From contig JAAXVR010000006.1 in assembly GCA_013335405.1 (NCBI GenBank), positions 34,499-98,498 on the forward strand: a stretch of 64,000 nt of DNA, in the 5' to 3' direction. The notes beneath the pieces were generated by a model that saw only the letters and a list, made by a program, of their open reading frames with translations, searched no databases and had not been told where the DNA came from. The stretch's first letter is position 1, and each line of letters starts with the position of its first letter. Below are positions 30,182 through 40,745 of the stretch, one piece after another. This stretch comes from Chlorobiaceae bacterium (GTDB taxonomy: Bacteria > Bacteroidota > Chlorobiia > Chlorobiales > Chlorobiaceae). Position numbers and translations under genes: made by a program.

Positions 30182-30811
30182 TCATTTTTCTGAATCGGTA
30201 TTAAAGCCGTATTTTTTTGCATAGTTTTCAAGTTGCGCCCGAAGCAGTTTCCTTCCTCTGTACAATCTTGATCTGACAGTGCCGATTGGGCTTTCTACCA
30301 TGTTTGCGATTTCCTCGTAAGTAAATCCTTCAATATCACACAGCTGAATCACTTCCCTGAACTCTTCCGGCAAGGACTGAAGTGCGAGATAGACCTCTTC
30401 GTGAAGCAGGGAGTGAAAATAGTCGGTATCGGCTTCACTGGTGTCGGTTCTCGTGTCCTTGATGGAATGATAGAAGTCTTTTATGAGATCATAGTCAACC
30501 TTGCCCGGTTCTTTCGAATTTTTCCTGAAACTGTTGATATAATTGTTTTTCAGGATTTTAAACAGCCATGCCTTGCAGTTGGTTCCCCGCTCGAACGAAT
30601 TGAAGAACCTGTAGGCTTTCAGGTAGGTTTCCTGTACCAGATCCTCGGCGTCGTCGGGGTTCATGGTGAGGTGAAGAGCGTAGTTGTACAGTGAGTTTAT
30701 ATGGATTACAGCCTCTTTCTGAAATTCGAGCTGTTTCATATGTTCTTCACGCGATACGGCTTCTTTTTTCGAACTGGTTGTTGCTGGACGGTTCGTCTCG
30801 GATTTAGCCAT
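30182..30811 (-). CDS. ECF-family RNA polymerase sigma factor (RpoE-like)
   Basis: 209 residues. Region 2 is [20 protein letters not shown] through [20 protein letters not shown] and [16 protein letters not shown]. Region 4 is [20 protein letters not shown] and [20 protein letters not shown]. About 25 polar residues precede region 2. It is co-encoded with a ZAS anti-sigma, like SigR/RsrA pairs that respond to thiol or singlet-oxygen stress. It is divergent from crtH with 105 bases between them. Confidence 0.93.
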   Translation of the reverse strand: MAKSETNRPATTSSKKEAVSREEHMKQLEFQKEAVIHINSLYNYALHLTMNPDDAEDLVQETYLKAYRFFNSFERGTNCKAWLFKILKNNYINSFRKNSKEPGKVDYDLIKDFYHSIKDTRTDTSEADTDYFHSLLHEEVYLALQSLPEEFREVIQLCDIEGFTYEEIANMVESPIGTVRSRLYRGRKLLRAQLENYAKKYGFNTDSEK

Positions 30812-30916
30812 GGATATCGTTTGACCTTGCTGTAGTTTGGGGAAACTAAACTCATAATCTACTTAATTTATATAAATTATTTTTTTGCATTTCAGAACCT
30901 GCAAGGGAAAACAGTC

Positions 30917-32443
30917 ATGGAAAAATCGAAGAGAGAATCTGCAGACGTGATCGTTATCGGTTCGGGTATTGGCGGATTGACGGCAGCTGCCCTGCTGCAG
31001 GAGCGAGGTTTTTCAACGCTTGTTTTTGAAAAAAACAGATTCCCTGGCGGAAGCTGTTCATCGTTCAGACGCGGCGGTTACACATTCGATGCCGGGGCAT
31101 CGGTGTTTTACGGTTTCTCGGAAGAGAGCAAGAGCGGTACGCTCAACCTGCATACGAAAATATTCAGGAAACTCGGTATCGTGGTTAACACAATCCCGGA
31201 CCCGGTACAGATACATTTCCATCTTCCGAATGGCCTGTCGGTTCCGGCTTGGTATGACCGGGAGGTTTTTCTCGATACGCTGGCAACCCGTTTTCCCCAC
31301 GAAGCCGGAGGTATCAGAAAATTCTACGACGAACTCGAAGACGTTTACCGGATACTCAGTGCTCTGCCGGCGGGATCACTCGAGGATATCACACACCTTG
31401 GCTCGGTCGGTCTTAACAACCCGTTGAAGACCGTATCGCTTGCCATGAAAACGTTCCGCTCGATGGGAAGGACCGCGCGGAAGTTTATAAGCGACCGGGA
31501 GCTGCTCCGTTTCATCGATATGGAAGCCTATTCCTGGGCGCTGCAGGACGCGGTTTCTACCCCGCTCGTCAATGCGGGCATCTGCCTTGCCGATCGCCAC
31601 CATGGTGGAATCAATTATCCGGTCGGCGGGTCCGGTGCTATTCCCGCAGCATTGTGTACGGGCATAGAGAAATTCGGAGGAACGGTACGTTTTCAAAGCG
31701 AAGTTTCGTCTATCCTGCTTGAGGACGGTGCCGCATGCGGTGTAAGGCTTGCCGACGGCAGCGAGCACTTTGCAAAGGTAATCGTGAGCAACGCCACGAT
31801 ATGGGATACCTTCAACAGGCTTGTGCCCGATCGCCGCTTCAGAGTTGCTGAAACCCGCTTCCTCAGGGCTCCGAGCTGGTTCCAGCTCTACCTCGGAGTA
31901 GATTCGTCGGTCATTCCGGATAATTTTTATGTGCACCATATCCTCGTCGAGCAGTGGGAAAACTTTAACCAATCTGGAGGCACCATCTATTTTTCCGCGC
32001 CGAGCCTGCTCGATCCTTCTCTTGCTCCACCCGGAAAACACACCATCCATGCATTTGTGACCTCCGAAGCCGAAGAGTGGGAGGGGTTCACGAGAGGCAG
32101 TGACGAGTACCGAGAAGCAAAGGAGTCTCTCGCCTCTTCTGTCATATCTCGAACAGAACGCATCCTTCCCGGACTTTCTCAGGCTGTTGAACTGAAGGTG
32201 CTGGCTTCGCCGCTTACTCATGAACGGTATCTCAACAGGCACAAGGGTTCGTATGGTCCTCTCCTCAAACCCGGACAGAACATCCTGCAGAAACCCCAGA
32301 ACACCACGCCGGTGAAAAATCTTTTTGCAGCGGGAGACAGCACTTTTCCCGGCCAGGGGGTTATAGCGGTCACCTATTCGGGCGTTTCATGCGCTTCCCG
32401 TATCGCAAGAATACTGGGCAAGCCGCTCGATTATCTCAGTTGA
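30917..32443 (+). CDS. crtH: Carotene (prolycopene) isomerase CrtH-type
   Basis: A 508-residue FAD-dependent amine-oxidase/phytoene-desaturase-like protein. The dinucleotide site is VIVIGSGIGGLTAAALLQER (about residues 11-30), followed by FPGGSCSSFRRGGYTFDAGA. The C-terminal FAD motif is NLFAAGDSTFPGQGVIAVTY. The GGSCSSF variant and overall pattern match CRTISO/CrtH rather than CrtI. It isomerises poly-cis carotenes to all-trans lycopene, feeding chlorobactene or isorenieratene synthesis. Its ribosome site is AAGGGA. The stress-type sigma factor gene is divergently adjacent. Confidence 0.85.
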   Translation: MEKSKRESADVIVIGSGIGGLTAAALLQERGFSTLVFEKNRFPGGSCSSFRRGGYTFDAGASVFYGFSEESKSGTLNLHTKIFRKLGIVVNTIPDPVQIHFHLPNGLSVPAWYDREVFLDTLATRFPHEAGGIRKFYDELEDVYRILSALPAGSLEDITHLGSVGLNNPLKTVSLAMKTFRSMGRTARKFISDRELLRFIDMEAYSWALQDAVSTPLVNAGICLADRHHGGINYPVGGSGAIPAALCTGIEKFGGTVRFQSEVSSILLEDGAACGVRLADGSEHFAKVIVSNATIWDTFNRLVPDRRFRVAETRFLRAPSWFQLYLGVDSSVIPDNFYVHHILVEQWENFNQSGGTIYFSAPSLLDPSLAPPGKHTIHAFVTSEAEEWEGFTRGSDEYREAKESLASSVISRTERILPGLSQAVELKVLASPLTHERYLNRHKGSYGPLLKPGQNILQKPQNTTPVKNLFAAGDSTFPGQGVIAVTYSGVSCASRIARILGKPLDYLS

Positions 32444-32449
32444 GGGCTT

Positions 32450-33583
32450 TCAGCAGGCAGCCAGAAGCATGTCGATTTCCCTGAAAGGAAGGTCGGTAAG
32501 CTCGGAAACAATTTTTTTGGTTACGTATCCCTTGAACAGGTATGTCCCCTTTCTCAGGCTGTGGCTCCGCCAGAGGATATCCGAGACGGTTTCGTGTTCG
32601 GTAAGTTTCAGGAGGAATGGCAGCAGGGTGTTGGTGAGGGCGAAGGAAGCGGTTTTCGCAACAGCTGAAGGAATGTTCGGTACGCAATAATGGGTGACGC
32701 CATGCTTCACGTAAATAGGGTTGGTGTGTGACGTGTGGCGGCTGGTCGCGAAGCATGCGCCCTGATCGATCGAGACATCGATGATAACCGAACCGGGCTT
32801 CATCGATTTGATGACCTGTTCGCTTACGAGCGGTTTGCTTATTTTCTGCCGGGGGCTCAGTGCTCCGATAATGACGTCGGACATTTTGGCCAGCTGCGCG
32901 ATATAGTGGTCGTTGGCGATCGCCGTGACAAGGTGCCTGTTGAAGAAAGCCTCGAACCTTCTGAGCCTGTTGATTTCCCTGTCGATGACGGTGACCTGCG
33001 CGCCGAGGCCGAGGGCGTCCTGTGCGGCAAACAACCCGACGGTGCCTGCCCCTATGATGGTGACATGGGCAGGAGGGACTCCGGCAATGCCCCCCAGCAG
33101 GATTCCGCTGCCCCCGTAACCCGTTTCGAGGTATTTCGCCGCTGTCTGGATGGCCAGAGAACCTGCGATTTCGCTAAGGGTTCGTACGATAGGCAGCTCA
33201 CCATCCCTGGTTTCGATGAATTCAAAGCCGAGAGCGGTGATATTCCTGTCAAGCAGGGTCTTGATCATATGGCTGCTGACTGTGCCGAGGTGAACGGCAG
33301 ATATCAGCATCTGACCGGGCATGAAAAGCGAGAGTTCCTCCGGTTGAGGTGGAGAGACTTTGACAATGACATTAGCCTGGCTGTAGAGTTCTTCGGGAGA
33401 ATCAACGATCAGGGCGCCTGCTTCGGAATAGTCGAAATCAGTGAAGTTGCAGAACTTCCCGGAGGACTCCTCGATAACGACCTTGATTCCGTGTTCTGCG
33501 AGTATCTGGACACCCGGGGGAGAAATTGCCACCCTGCGTTCGTCCTGAGCCCGTTCTCTGGGGATCCCGAGAACGATGGTCAT
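32450..33583 (-). CDS. ald: Alanine dehydrogenase
   Basis: 377 residues of the AlaDH/PNT family. It starts [20 protein letters not shown], has [20 protein letters not shown] before the NAD-binding [20 protein letters not shown], and [20 protein letters not shown] in the active-site half. It interconverts alanine and pyruvate/ammonia. The frame is open 29 codons upstream to 33670, with no ribosome site at either start; the shorter form fits the family length. It converges on crtH with a 6-base gap. Confidence 0.88.
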   Translation of the reverse strand: MTIVLGIPRERAQDERRVAISPPGVQILAEHGIKVVIEESSGKFCNFTDFDYSEAGALIVDSPEELYSQANVIVKVSPPQPEELSLFMPGQMLISAVHLGTVSSHMIKTLLDRNITALGFEFIETRDGELPIVRTLSEIAGSLAIQTAAKYLETGYGGSGILLGGIAGVPPAHVTIIGAGTVGLFAAQDALGLGAQVTVIDREINRLRRFEAFFNRHLVTAIANDHYIAQLAKMSDVIIGALSPRQKISKPLVSEQVIKSMKPGSVIIDVSIDQGACFATSRHTSHTNPIYVKHGVTHYCVPNIPSAVAKTASFALTNTLLPFLLKLTEHETVSDILWRSHSLRKGTYLFKGYVTKKIVSELTDLPFREIDMLLAAC

Positions 33584-33718
33584 GGTTTTTTCGGGCTTGA
33601 TCAGCCAGCGTTCAAGGGTTTTTGCCCCAAGCTCAAACTCGATATTGCCGATGTCGGAAGTGTACCCCATTCTGATTGCATGGTTGATGCCCGCTTCTTT
33701 TCGCTGGGAGATGCGTGC

Positions 33719-34375
33719 TTACTTTACGGAGATTTTGACCGTTTCGATTGCAGAGTCCTTCACTGTTCCGCTTCCGGTCCCGCAAGCGACCGGAAGGGGC
33801 GGCCAGCCGCTGTAAACCGCACTGACAGCTTTCGCAGCCCCGGAAAGAAGGGAAACGGGGTACTGCACGAAAGGAAATGTTTCGACGAACGCGTTTACGG
33901 CGAAGAGCGATGCGGGGGCGAGACCGCTGCCGATCTTTTTCAGGGTGTCAAGAGGGTTGAGCCTGCCTTGCCTGACGCGGCTGATAATGTTGACCGTACC
34001 ACCGGGGAGCTGGTTCACAACATTGTAGCCGATGGTCCGGGCATAGGTTATGAAACCGGGAACATTGAGGCCGAGGACGATCCTTCTCAGGTTTTCAGCC
34101 CTCGACAGCACTTTTACGGTACCCTCCTTTCTGATGAAGGTGCGGCATGCGAGCCTGCCTCCTTCATCGAGCAGTTTCTGCGATATGAACGTTCTTTCTT
34201 CTTCACCTGGCTCCGAAAGGTATTCGGCACCTTCCTTCACGTAGATGAAACAGCTCTGGCATATGGCGTTTCCTCCGCATATATACCCGATATGGCAGTT
34301 ATGGTTCTGTGCTGTCTTGAGCAGGAGATCTCCGATCTGAGCTTCGCATGGTTTATCGTTTACAGAGATGATCAT
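33719..34375 (-). CDS. Chlorosome envelope [2Fe-2S] protein (CsmI/CsmJ/CsmX type)
   Basis: 218 residues. The N-terminal adrenodoxin-like ferredoxin domain has Cys33, Cys39, Cys42 and Cys77 ([10 protein letters not shown], then GGRLACRTF). A C-terminal half without Cys clusters (about 100-218) includes hydrophobic and Gly/Val-rich stretches (SLFAVNAFVETFPFVQYPVS, VACGTGSGTV). This architecture is known from chlorosome envelope proteins of green sulfur bacteria, thought to carry electrons for redox quenching of the antenna. Which of CsmI, J or X it is cannot be decided by eye. Its paralog lies 440 bases upstream. Confidence 0.82.
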   Translation of the reverse strand: MIISVNDKPCEAQIGDLLLKTAQNHNCHIGYICGGNAICQSCFIYVKEGAEYLSEPGEEERTFISQKLLDEGGRLACRTFIRKEGTVKVLSRAENLRRIVLGLNVPGFITYARTIGYNVVNQLPGGTVNIISRVRQGRLNPLDTLKKIGSGLAPASLFAVNAFVETFPFVQYPVSLLSGAAKAVSAVYSGWPPLPVACGTGSGTVKDSAIETVKISVK

Positions 34376-34735
34376 GGGTTCCGGAATTAGATGTTAAGAA
34401 CCAGTCAAGGGCGGGTCGACCGCATTGTAATGTAATCAATTAATCGAACAGGAACTGCTTTGCCCGGGTCGGGAAACGGATGCTCGCCAGTGAGAAGCTG
34501 CAAGCAGCAAGCAGAATGAATTCAGTAAAGTTATAACCGGCATCCTGGACGCTCAGTTCCCGGTTATACGTTTCGAGGCTCATCATTTTCCGGGTTTCCT
34601 CCTGCGTCGTGATTCGCCGCCGCATTTCCCCGGCCAGCCTGACAAAGCGTCCCGTCAGGTTTTCGTTCGTTGCTTGTATTTTTCTCCGGTAGTCGTAATA
34701 AACGGAATCCTTCAGGCAGGTGGTGGGCTCAAAAG
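34376..34735 (-). other. Spacer between the two csm genes with a doubtful small frame
   Basis: An open frame runs on the minus strand from the csm terminator to a stop at 34440. Its last 90 or so residues are helical and end in a hydrophobic segment (YNFTEFILLAACSFSLASIR). It has no credible start that is not inside the upstream csm gene or the terminator hairpin, so it is either a gene remnant or chance. Confidence 0.3.
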
Positions 34736-34786
34736 GGTAAAAAACCCATGCGGCCTGCCATTTTCGGGTGACAGACCGCATGGGTT
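34736..34786 (-). terminator. Strong terminator after the upstream csm gene
   Basis: On the minus strand AACCCATGCGG (34786-34776) pairs with CCGCATGGGTT (34753-34743), followed by a TTTTTT run. It separates the two csm genes into independent transcripts. Confidence 0.88.
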
Positions 34787-34818
34787 CAGGGTAAAAAAAC
34801 AGCTTTTTCGTAACCGTG

Positions 34819-35448
34819 TCAGGCTGCGATGGATGTCGTGACGGGTGCGTTTTTTTTCTCTCCGGTACTATCCTGCAGTGTTTTTCCGTTGCCACCTCCG
34901 TCATGAAGCGGATTCAGCGGTCCGCAAGAGGTTGTTCCGCATCCGCATTCCGCAAGGGCCGGCACGGGAAGCCGGAAGGCTTTCAGCACCATGGCGATCG
35001 CGTCGCCTATACCCTGGATCACGTCGGTGACAAGCTGTGCCGGATCGAACTTCCTCGTGGCCTGGAGGCGCATGGTGTCAGGGAATTTCACCAATGCCTC
35101 CATGCCCATTTTCCCTGCATAATCGACCAGCTGGATCGGATTGTTTTCCAGCATCTCTTTGACCTCTTCCACTGCGGAAACAACCCTCAGTGTTCCCTGT
35201 TTTTCGACAGTGGCGAGGCAAGCCATCCGGGTCCCCTCCTTTATGAGGTTGTCCGAAAGCAGTGCTTTCTCTGTATCGCTCAGCGGCGAAAGCAGGTCGG
35301 AGCCTTCAAGCACCTTTACGTAACAGGTCTGGCAGATGGCATTGCCGCCGCAGAAAAAACCGATATGAGCATGGTTTCTTCGAGCAATATCAAGCAGCCG
35401 TTCCCCTTCCTTCGCTTCGTAAATCTTGTTATTGATGGTGATATTCAT
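34819..35448 (-). CDS. Chlorosome envelope [2Fe-2S] protein (CsmI/CsmJ/CsmX type), paralog
   Basis: 209 residues with the same cluster spacing as its neighbour: Cys33, Cys39, Cys42 ([10 protein letters not shown]) and Cys77 (GTRMACLAT). The C-terminal half ([40 protein letters not shown]) has a distinctive CGCGTTSCG cluster of three extra Cys, then a polar tail. As a chlorosome envelope ferredoxin it would sit in the lipid monolayer and exchange electrons with antenna quinones. The extra Cys cluster near residues 169-175 is unlike the neighbour. Confidence 0.83.
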   Translation of the reverse strand: MNITINNKIYEAKEGERLLDIARRNHAHIGFFCGGNAICQTCYVKVLEGSDLLSPLSDTEKALLSDNLIKEGTRMACLATVEKQGTLRVVSAVEEVKEMLENNPIQLVDYAGKMGMEALVKFPDTMRLQATRKFDPAQLVTDVIQGIGDAIAMVLKAFRLPVPALAECGCGTTSCGPLNPLHDGGGNGKTLQDSTGEKKNAPVTTSIAA

Positions 35449-35592
35449 GGATTTCCGTATTCAGATTAATAAGACTAATTTCGTCTGCAATTAATTGAAC
35501 AGCCGGGGATACGCAAAAAGTTGCCGAGGGTAAAAAAAATCGGCGGGCGGGAATCGTTCCGGTTTCAGGCCGGATGACAGAGGTCCTGCGGT

Positions 35593-38500
35593 TTACAGGG
35601 AGTGCTCCGTTATCGTTTCTTTCGCTGCTGCATCGAGCTTTTTAAGGAGCTCCAGATAAAGCGGGAGGAGTTTTTCCGGGTCATTGATGCCTTCGGGATG
35701 GTTCAGCACCAGTTTCATTTTTTTCTCGAACCGGAAACCGGGTCTGAACTCCTGCATCCATGGTTCCTGAACGGCTGTGAAAAGGTACTGGTAGAACTCT
35801 CTTCGCTGCAGGTTGCCGCTCTCCTGATCGGGCAGGAAGAGCGAGAGTGTCCCTGGCTGCAGGTCGATTTTTTCAAGACCAAGTGCCGTACAGGCCAGTT
35901 TGAACTTGCTGAGCAGGAGCAGGTTCGTCACCTCTTCGGGAATAGGGCCGAAACGATCCCTGAGTTCGCCTGAAAGCGTGTCGAGCAGTTCATCCGAAGC
36001 GGCTTTCGATATTTTTTCGTAGAACGTGAAGCGTTCGTGCGTCGCGCTGATGTAGTAATCCGGGATCAGTGCATTGAAAAAGAAAACGAGGTCGCAGCTT
36101 TTTGCGGGGGCGGCAGGCGTTTTGCCATCGCTCTCGAACAGATGGCTGAATTCGGTTGATTTCAGCTCTGCGACCGTCTCCTCGAGCATTTTCTGGTAGA
36201 GGTCGAAACCGAGTTCGTGGATGTATCCGGACTGTTCCGCGCCGAGGAGGTTGCCCGCCCCCCGGATATCGAGGTCACGCAGGGCGATATTGAACCCCGA
36301 GCCCAGTTCGGTGAAGCTTTCGATGACGGCGAGCCGCTGGACGGCTTCCCGCTTCAGGGTATGCAGGGGTGGAGCCATGAGGTAGCAGTATGCTTTCCTG
36401 TCGCTCCTGCCGACCCTGCCGCGCAGCTGGTAGAGGTCCGAAAGGCCGAACATGTCGGCCCGGTTGATGAAAATGGTGTTAGCGTTCGAAATGTCGAGAC
36501 CCGAACCGATGATTGTTGTCGATATGAGAACGTCCACCTCCTTCTGCATGAAATCCATCATGATCTTTTCAAGCTCTCTTGGCGGGAGCTGCCCGTGAGC
36601 ATAGACCATGCGGGCCGACGGAACAAGCTCCCGAAGGGAGCGGAGCGTCTCTTCGATGGAGGAGATGCGGTTGTGCAGGAAAAAGACCTGCCCGTCCCGC
36701 TGTATTTCCCTGCGTATCGCCGATTCGATGAGCGAAGCGTCGTAATCGGTTATGATGGTCTCGACCGGCTGCCGGTTTTTCGGAGGGGTCGAAACGATCG
36801 AAAGGTCCCTGGCGCCAAGCATGGAAAACTGCAGCGTTCTCGGAATAGGCGTGGCAGACATGGTGAGGGTATCGACGTTCGGAAACTGTTCGCGCAGCTT
36901 TTCCTTGACTTCCACGCCGAAATGCTGCTCCTCGTCGATGACGAGCAGGCCGAGCTCACGGAAACGGACATCCTTCGAGACGAGGCGGTGGGTGCCGATG
37001 ACGATGTCGATCATGCCTGCCTCGATTTTTTTCAGAAGCTCCTGCTGTTCCCTGCGCGGAACGAAACGGCTCAGGACTGCGATCGTCACAGGAAAATTTT
37101 CGAACCGCCTGGTGAAGGATTCGTAATGCTGATGGGCGAGGATGGTGGTCGGCGTCAGTATCGCGACCTGCTTTTTCGATTCGACGGCCTTGAAGGCTGC
37201 CCGCATGGCGATTTCGGTTTTTCCGAAACCGGCATCGCCGCAGATCAGCCTGTCCATTGGATTTGAGGCCTGCATGTCTTTTTTCACCTCTTCGATCGCC
37301 TTGAGCTGGTCGGGCGTCTCGTCGAAGATAAAGGATGCCTCGAACTCGCGCATGAAGATGGAGTCCGGACCGAATGCGAAGCCGGGTTGCATCTTGCGCT
37401 GGGCATAAACCTTGATGAGATTTATTGCGATGTCCCGAAGTTTGCGGCGTACCTTGTCCTTTTTTGCGCTCCATTTCGAACTTCCCAGTTTCGAGAGGGT
37501 GGGGCTGGAGCTTTCAGCCGCGGAATATTTCGACAGCAGGTTGATATTCTGGATGTTCACATAGAGCTGGTCGCCCCCTTCATATTCGATCAGCACCGTT
37601 TCCTGGTCGGAGTTACCCACGCAGATGGTTTCGAGTGACCTGAATATCCCGATACCGTAATCCTCGTGGACAACGTAGTCCCCTATTTTCAGCCGGTGCA
37701 GGTCCTTGAGGGAGATCCCCCGTATTTTTCTCTTGCGATGGGACTTGTGGGAGTGCAGCTTCCCGAAGATATCAGATTCGGTATAGAGGTCGATGTCGCC
37801 GAAGGTGAACCCTTCGTAGAGGTTCAGGGGAACCCACCACGTTTCGGGCATGCTGCCTTTTCCGGAACCAGCCGTCTCATCGGAGAGGAAATCACCGAGT
37901 TCCCTCGCTTCCCGTTGCGATGCAGTTGCGATGACCGTTCTTTTGTCCGCCGAAGCCTGCTGCTGGATGAGGGAGGCGAGAAGCCTGAAATTCGCATTGA
38001 GCTTTTTCTGCGGAAGTGCGTTGAACGTAACTGCTGAAGGGGACGAAGGCAGTACCACGATACGTCGGAACCTTGCAAGCGCAGCGGAAAGCGCATCATG
38101 GTTGTCCAGCGACGAGAGTTCCGCTATGTCATCGATCAGGATGACTGTCGAAGGATCGAGATAGTCAAGGATTGTCGAAGCCGAGCCTGATTCGGAAAAT
38201 CCTGCCGTCAGGTCTGCGTTCTGGAGCGTTTTTCCGGAAAGCTGGCTGTTGATGTCGAAAATGCGAAGCGACGAGACGGTATCGCCGAAGAATTCAATGC
38301 GAAGCGGCTCGGCGGCACCGAACGGGAAAACGTCGATGATGGCGCCCCTCAGGGAGTATTCGCCTTCGTCTTCGACGAACTCCCTCGATTCGAAACCGTT
38401 CGACGTGAGGAAGCGTTTCAGGTTTTCATATCCGGCGTCCCGGTTGACCGAAAGTCTGAAAATTCTCTTCCCTGCTTGATCGGGGTCGCAGAGCCCGCGA

Positions 38501-38928
38501 TCGAGATCGTCAAACAGGGAAAGCAGTATCGTGCTCTTTTTGTCGGTCAGCGCAAGCAGCGAAAGAGAAAGTCCGTCGGATGTGTTGCAGATCCCTGCAT
38601 CCGGGAGCAGGGAATCGAGATCGTTTTCGTAAAGTTCGAAGCTGTTCTGGCCGCAGAGAACCATGAGCGGAGTCTTCGACTCCCTGTAGAGCGATGCTGC
38701 GAGGAGCGGCGCAAGGGAGCCCTGGAGTCCGGTGACGTCAAGCGGGGCAAACGAGGCCCCTCCATCAGGCAGTGATGTCTGCAGGGCTTTCCTTACGGTT
38801 TCGTAAGGTTCCGATCCCGTAAGAAGGTCGAAAAGAAAAGCGGTATTTCTCCTTGTCATTGCGGCAGTAACTGCCGGGGCATCCGATAACGTTTTCATAT
38901 GAAGCGCACAAACCATATTTTCATCCAT
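35593..38928 (-). CDS. mfd: Transcription-repair coupling factor Mfd
   Basis: 1111 residues, the usual Mfd size. A UvrB-like N-terminal region (about 1-350) contains [20 protein letters not shown]. The RNA-polymerase-interacting domain follows ([17 protein letters not shown]). The SF2 translocase has Walker [21 protein letters not shown] and [14 protein letters not shown], then [19 protein letters not shown] and [23 protein letters not shown]-terminal domain ends it. It removes stalled RNA polymerase and recruits UvrAB. Two alternative ATGs lie 4 and 10 codons inside. Confidence 0.96.
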   Translation of the reverse strand: MDENMVCALHMKTLSDAPAVTAAMTRRNTAFLFDLLTGSEPYETVRKALQTSLPDGGASFAPLDVTGLQGSLAPLLAASLYRESKTPLMVLCGQNSFELYENDLDSLLPDAGICNTSDGLSLSLLALTDKKSTILLSLFDDLDRGLCDPDQAGKRIFRLSVNRDAGYENLKRFLTSNGFESREFVEDEGEYSLRGAIIDVFPFGAAEPLRIEFFGDTVSSLRIFDINSQLSGKTLQNADLTAGFSESGSASTILDYLDPSTVILIDDIAELSSLDNHDALSAALARFRRIVVLPSSPSAVTFNALPQKKLNANFRLLASLIQQQASADKRTVIATASQREARELGDFLSDETAGSGKGSMPETWWVPLNLYEGFTFGDIDLYTESDIFGKLHSHKSHRKRKIRGISLKDLHRLKIGDYVVHEDYGIGIFRSLETICVGNSDQETVLIEYEGGDQLYVNIQNINLLSKYSAAESSSPTLSKLGSSKWSAKKDKVRRKLRDIAINLIKVYAQRKMQPGFAFGPDSIFMREFEASFIFDETPDQLKAIEEVKKDMQASNPMDRLICGDAGFGKTEIAMRAAFKAVESKKQVAILTPTTILAHQHYESFTRRFENFPVTIAVLSRFVPRREQQELLKKIEAGMIDIVIGTHRLVSKDVRFRELGLLVIDEEQHFGVEVKEKLREQFPNVDTLTMSATPIPRTLQFSMLGARDLSIVSTPPKNRQPVETIITDYDASLIESAIRREIQRDGQVFFLHNRISSIEETLRSLRELVPSARMVYAHGQLPPRELEKIMMDFMQKEVDVLISTTIIGSGLDISNANTIFINRADMFGLSDLYQLRGRVGRSDRKAYCYLMAPPLHTLKREAVQRLAVIESFTELGSGFNIALRDLDIRGAGNLLGAEQSGYIHELGFDLYQKMLEETVAELKSTEFSHLFESDGKTPAAPAKSCDLVFFFNALIPDYYISATHERFTFYEKISKAASDELLDTLSGELRDRFGPIPEEVTNLLLLSKFKLACTALGLEKIDLQPGTLSLFLPDQESGNLQRREFYQYLFTAVQEPWMQEFRPGFRFEKKMKLVLNHPEGINDPEKLLPLYLELLKKLDAAAKETITEHSL

Positions 38929-38982
38929 GATCCCGGCGTAAGCTAACCAATAAATCAGTGCAGGCAGGGAAGATAGCTATAT

Positions 38983-39951
38983 ATGGAAAAAATTCTTGAA
39001 CTGAAAAACCTCAGAACCTACTACTCGACCGACAGCGGAACGGCAAAAGCCGTCGACGGCGTGAGCTTTTCGTTGGGCCGCAACCGCATGCTCGGCATTG
39101 TCGGGGAGTCGGGCTGCGGGAAATCGGTGACTGCCCTTTCCGTCATGCGACTTGTCCCGATGCCGCCCGGTTATTTCGAGGGCGGGGAAATCTTCTGGAA
39201 AGGCAGGGACCTCCTCAAACTGTCGGAAGACGAGATGCGCAAACTGCGGGGCGACGAGATCGCCATGATCTTCCAGGAGCCCATGAGTTCGCTCAATCCG
39301 GTGTTCACCTGCGGGAGCCAGATCATGGAGCAGATACTCATTCACAGGGATATTAAACATGATGAAGCAAGGAAACGTTCGATAGAGCTTCTCCACCTTG
39401 TCGGCATATCGAACCCGGCGGAGCGTTTTTCTTCCTATCCGCATGAGCTTTCGGGAGGGATGCGGCAGCGTGTCATGATTGCCATGGCGCTCTCCTGCAA
39501 TCCGGCACTTCTCATCGCGGACGAACCGACGACAGCGCTCGATGTGACGGTGCAGGCGCAGATTCTGGACCTTATCGGCAAACTCCGCTCGGATACCGGG
39601 ATGAGCGTTATGCTCATTACCCACGATTTCGGCGTGGTGGCAGAGCTTTGTGAAGAGGTGCTCGTCATGTATGCATCGAGAGTCGTTGAAAAAGGTTCGG
39701 TAAGCCAGATATTCAGCAATCCTCTCCACCCCTATACCAGAGGGCTGCTCAAATCCATCCCGAGGCTCGGTGCCGTAACCGAACGCCTCCACGTCATCGA
39801 AGGCTGTGTGCCGAGTGCCGTGAACCTTCCCCGTGGGTGCAGGTTTGCCGGCAGGTGCCCTCTGGCCGACGATCATTGCCGCTTCGAGCAGCCGGAGCTC
39901 TGCGAACTGGAGGCGGGCCACGAGGCTGCCTGCTGGAAAGCGGGTATGTGA
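38983..39951 (+). CDS. Oligopeptide/dipeptide-type ABC transporter ATP-binding protein
   Basis: 322 residues with Walker [10 protein letters not shown], signature [15 protein letters not shown], Walker [20 protein letters not shown], and the H-loop [10 protein letters not shown]. The C-terminal oligo_HPY extension ([18 protein letters not shown]) has the Cys-rich [14 protein letters not shown] that in DppD-type proteins can bind an Fe-S cluster. No permease or binding protein is nearby, so the partners are elsewhere or the ATPase is an orphan. Confidence 0.9.
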   Translation: MEKILELKNLRTYYSTDSGTAKAVDGVSFSLGRNRMLGIVGESGCGKSVTALSVMRLVPMPPGYFEGGEIFWKGRDLLKLSEDEMRKLRGDEIAMIFQEPMSSLNPVFTCGSQIMEQILIHRDIKHDEARKRSIELLHLVGISNPAERFSSYPHELSGGMRQRVMIAMALSCNPALLIADEPTTALDVTVQAQILDLIGKLRSDTGMSVMLITHDFGVVAELCEEVLVMYASRVVEKGSVSQIFSNPLHPYTRGLLKSIPRLGAVTERLHVIEGCVPSAVNLPRGCRFAGRCPLADDHCRFEQPELCELEAGHEAACWKAGM

Positions 39952-40034
39952 CGGTTGTCGTGCAGACGGTACCTGTCAGGACAGATACATAGAGACAAAA
40001 ACAATGAGCGATCGGTAACTATAACCAAGGAAAC

Positions 40035-40745
40035 GTGACAGAACCTGTTATTCTTATCGTCGAGGATGACGAGAACCTCTCGAACCTGATAGGTTTCAAC
40101 CTTGAAAAGGCCGGTTTTGAATGCCATCGTTGTGGCAGCGGGGAAGAGGGGCTTCGCGAGCTTTCCCGAAAAAACATCGACCTTCTCCTGCTCGATGTCA
40201 TGCTTCCGGGCATTGACGGTTTCGAAGTCTGCCGCAGGGTCAGGCAGCACCAGCTATACCGCGATATACCCGTCATCATGCTGACTGCCAGGGGCGAGGA
40301 GATCGACAGGATCCTCGGTTTCGAGCTGGGCATCGACGATTATGTCGTGAAACCCTTCAGTCCCCGCGAACTCGCCCTCAGGATCCGTGCGGTTCTCAAA
40401 CGAGATCGCCGCAAGGGGGGAAAGCCATCCGTCATCCTCTCTTCCGGGCCTCTTGAAGTCGACCTTTCGCGCCATACGGCCACGCTGGAGGGCAAGGAGC
40501 TCGTCCTGACCATGATGGAGTTCAAGCTCCTTGCCGCGCTTCTGAAAAGAAAGGGAGTTGCCCAGTCACGCGATTCCCTCCTGAGCGACGTATGGGATAT
40601 CGACCGCAGCATCAACACGAGGACTATCGATACGCATGTGACCAGGCTTCGGGAAAAGCTCGGGGAAACCGGCCGCATGATCAGGACGGTGAGGGGGTTC
40701 GGCTACAAGTTCGAGGATGACGAAAGCTCCGGCAATGAAGGTTAA
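40035..40745 (+). CDS. OmpR/PhoB-family response regulator
   Basis: 236 residues starting with GTG after an AAGGA ribosome site. The receiver domain has the acidic pair ED-D (residues 10-12), phospho-acceptor Asp54 (LLLLDVMLPGIDGFEVCRR), Thr84 and Lys106 (VVKPFSPRELALRIRA). The C-terminal winged helix binds DNA (LTMMEFKLLAALLKRKGVAQ, INTRTIDTHVTRLREKLGE). The histidine-kinase gene overlaps its last 11 bases. It resembles PhoB, but no pho genes are adjacent, so the signal is not fixed. Confidence 0.93.
   Translation: MTEPVILIVEDDENLSNLIGFNLEKAGFECHRCGSGEEGLRELSRKNIDLLLLDVMLPGIDGFEVCRRVRQHQLYRDIPVIMLTARGEEIDRILGFELGIDDYVVKPFSPRELALRIRAVLKRDRRKGGKPSVILSSGPLEVDLSRHTATLEGKELVLTMMEFKLLAALLKRKGVAQSRDSLLSDVWDIDRSINTRTIDTHVTRLREKLGETGRMIRTVRGFGYKFEDDESSGNEG

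Noticed and set aside
32735..34390. A 551-codon plus-strand frame
   Set aside because: Antisense to ald and the csm gene; composition is that of a reverse-complement shadow.
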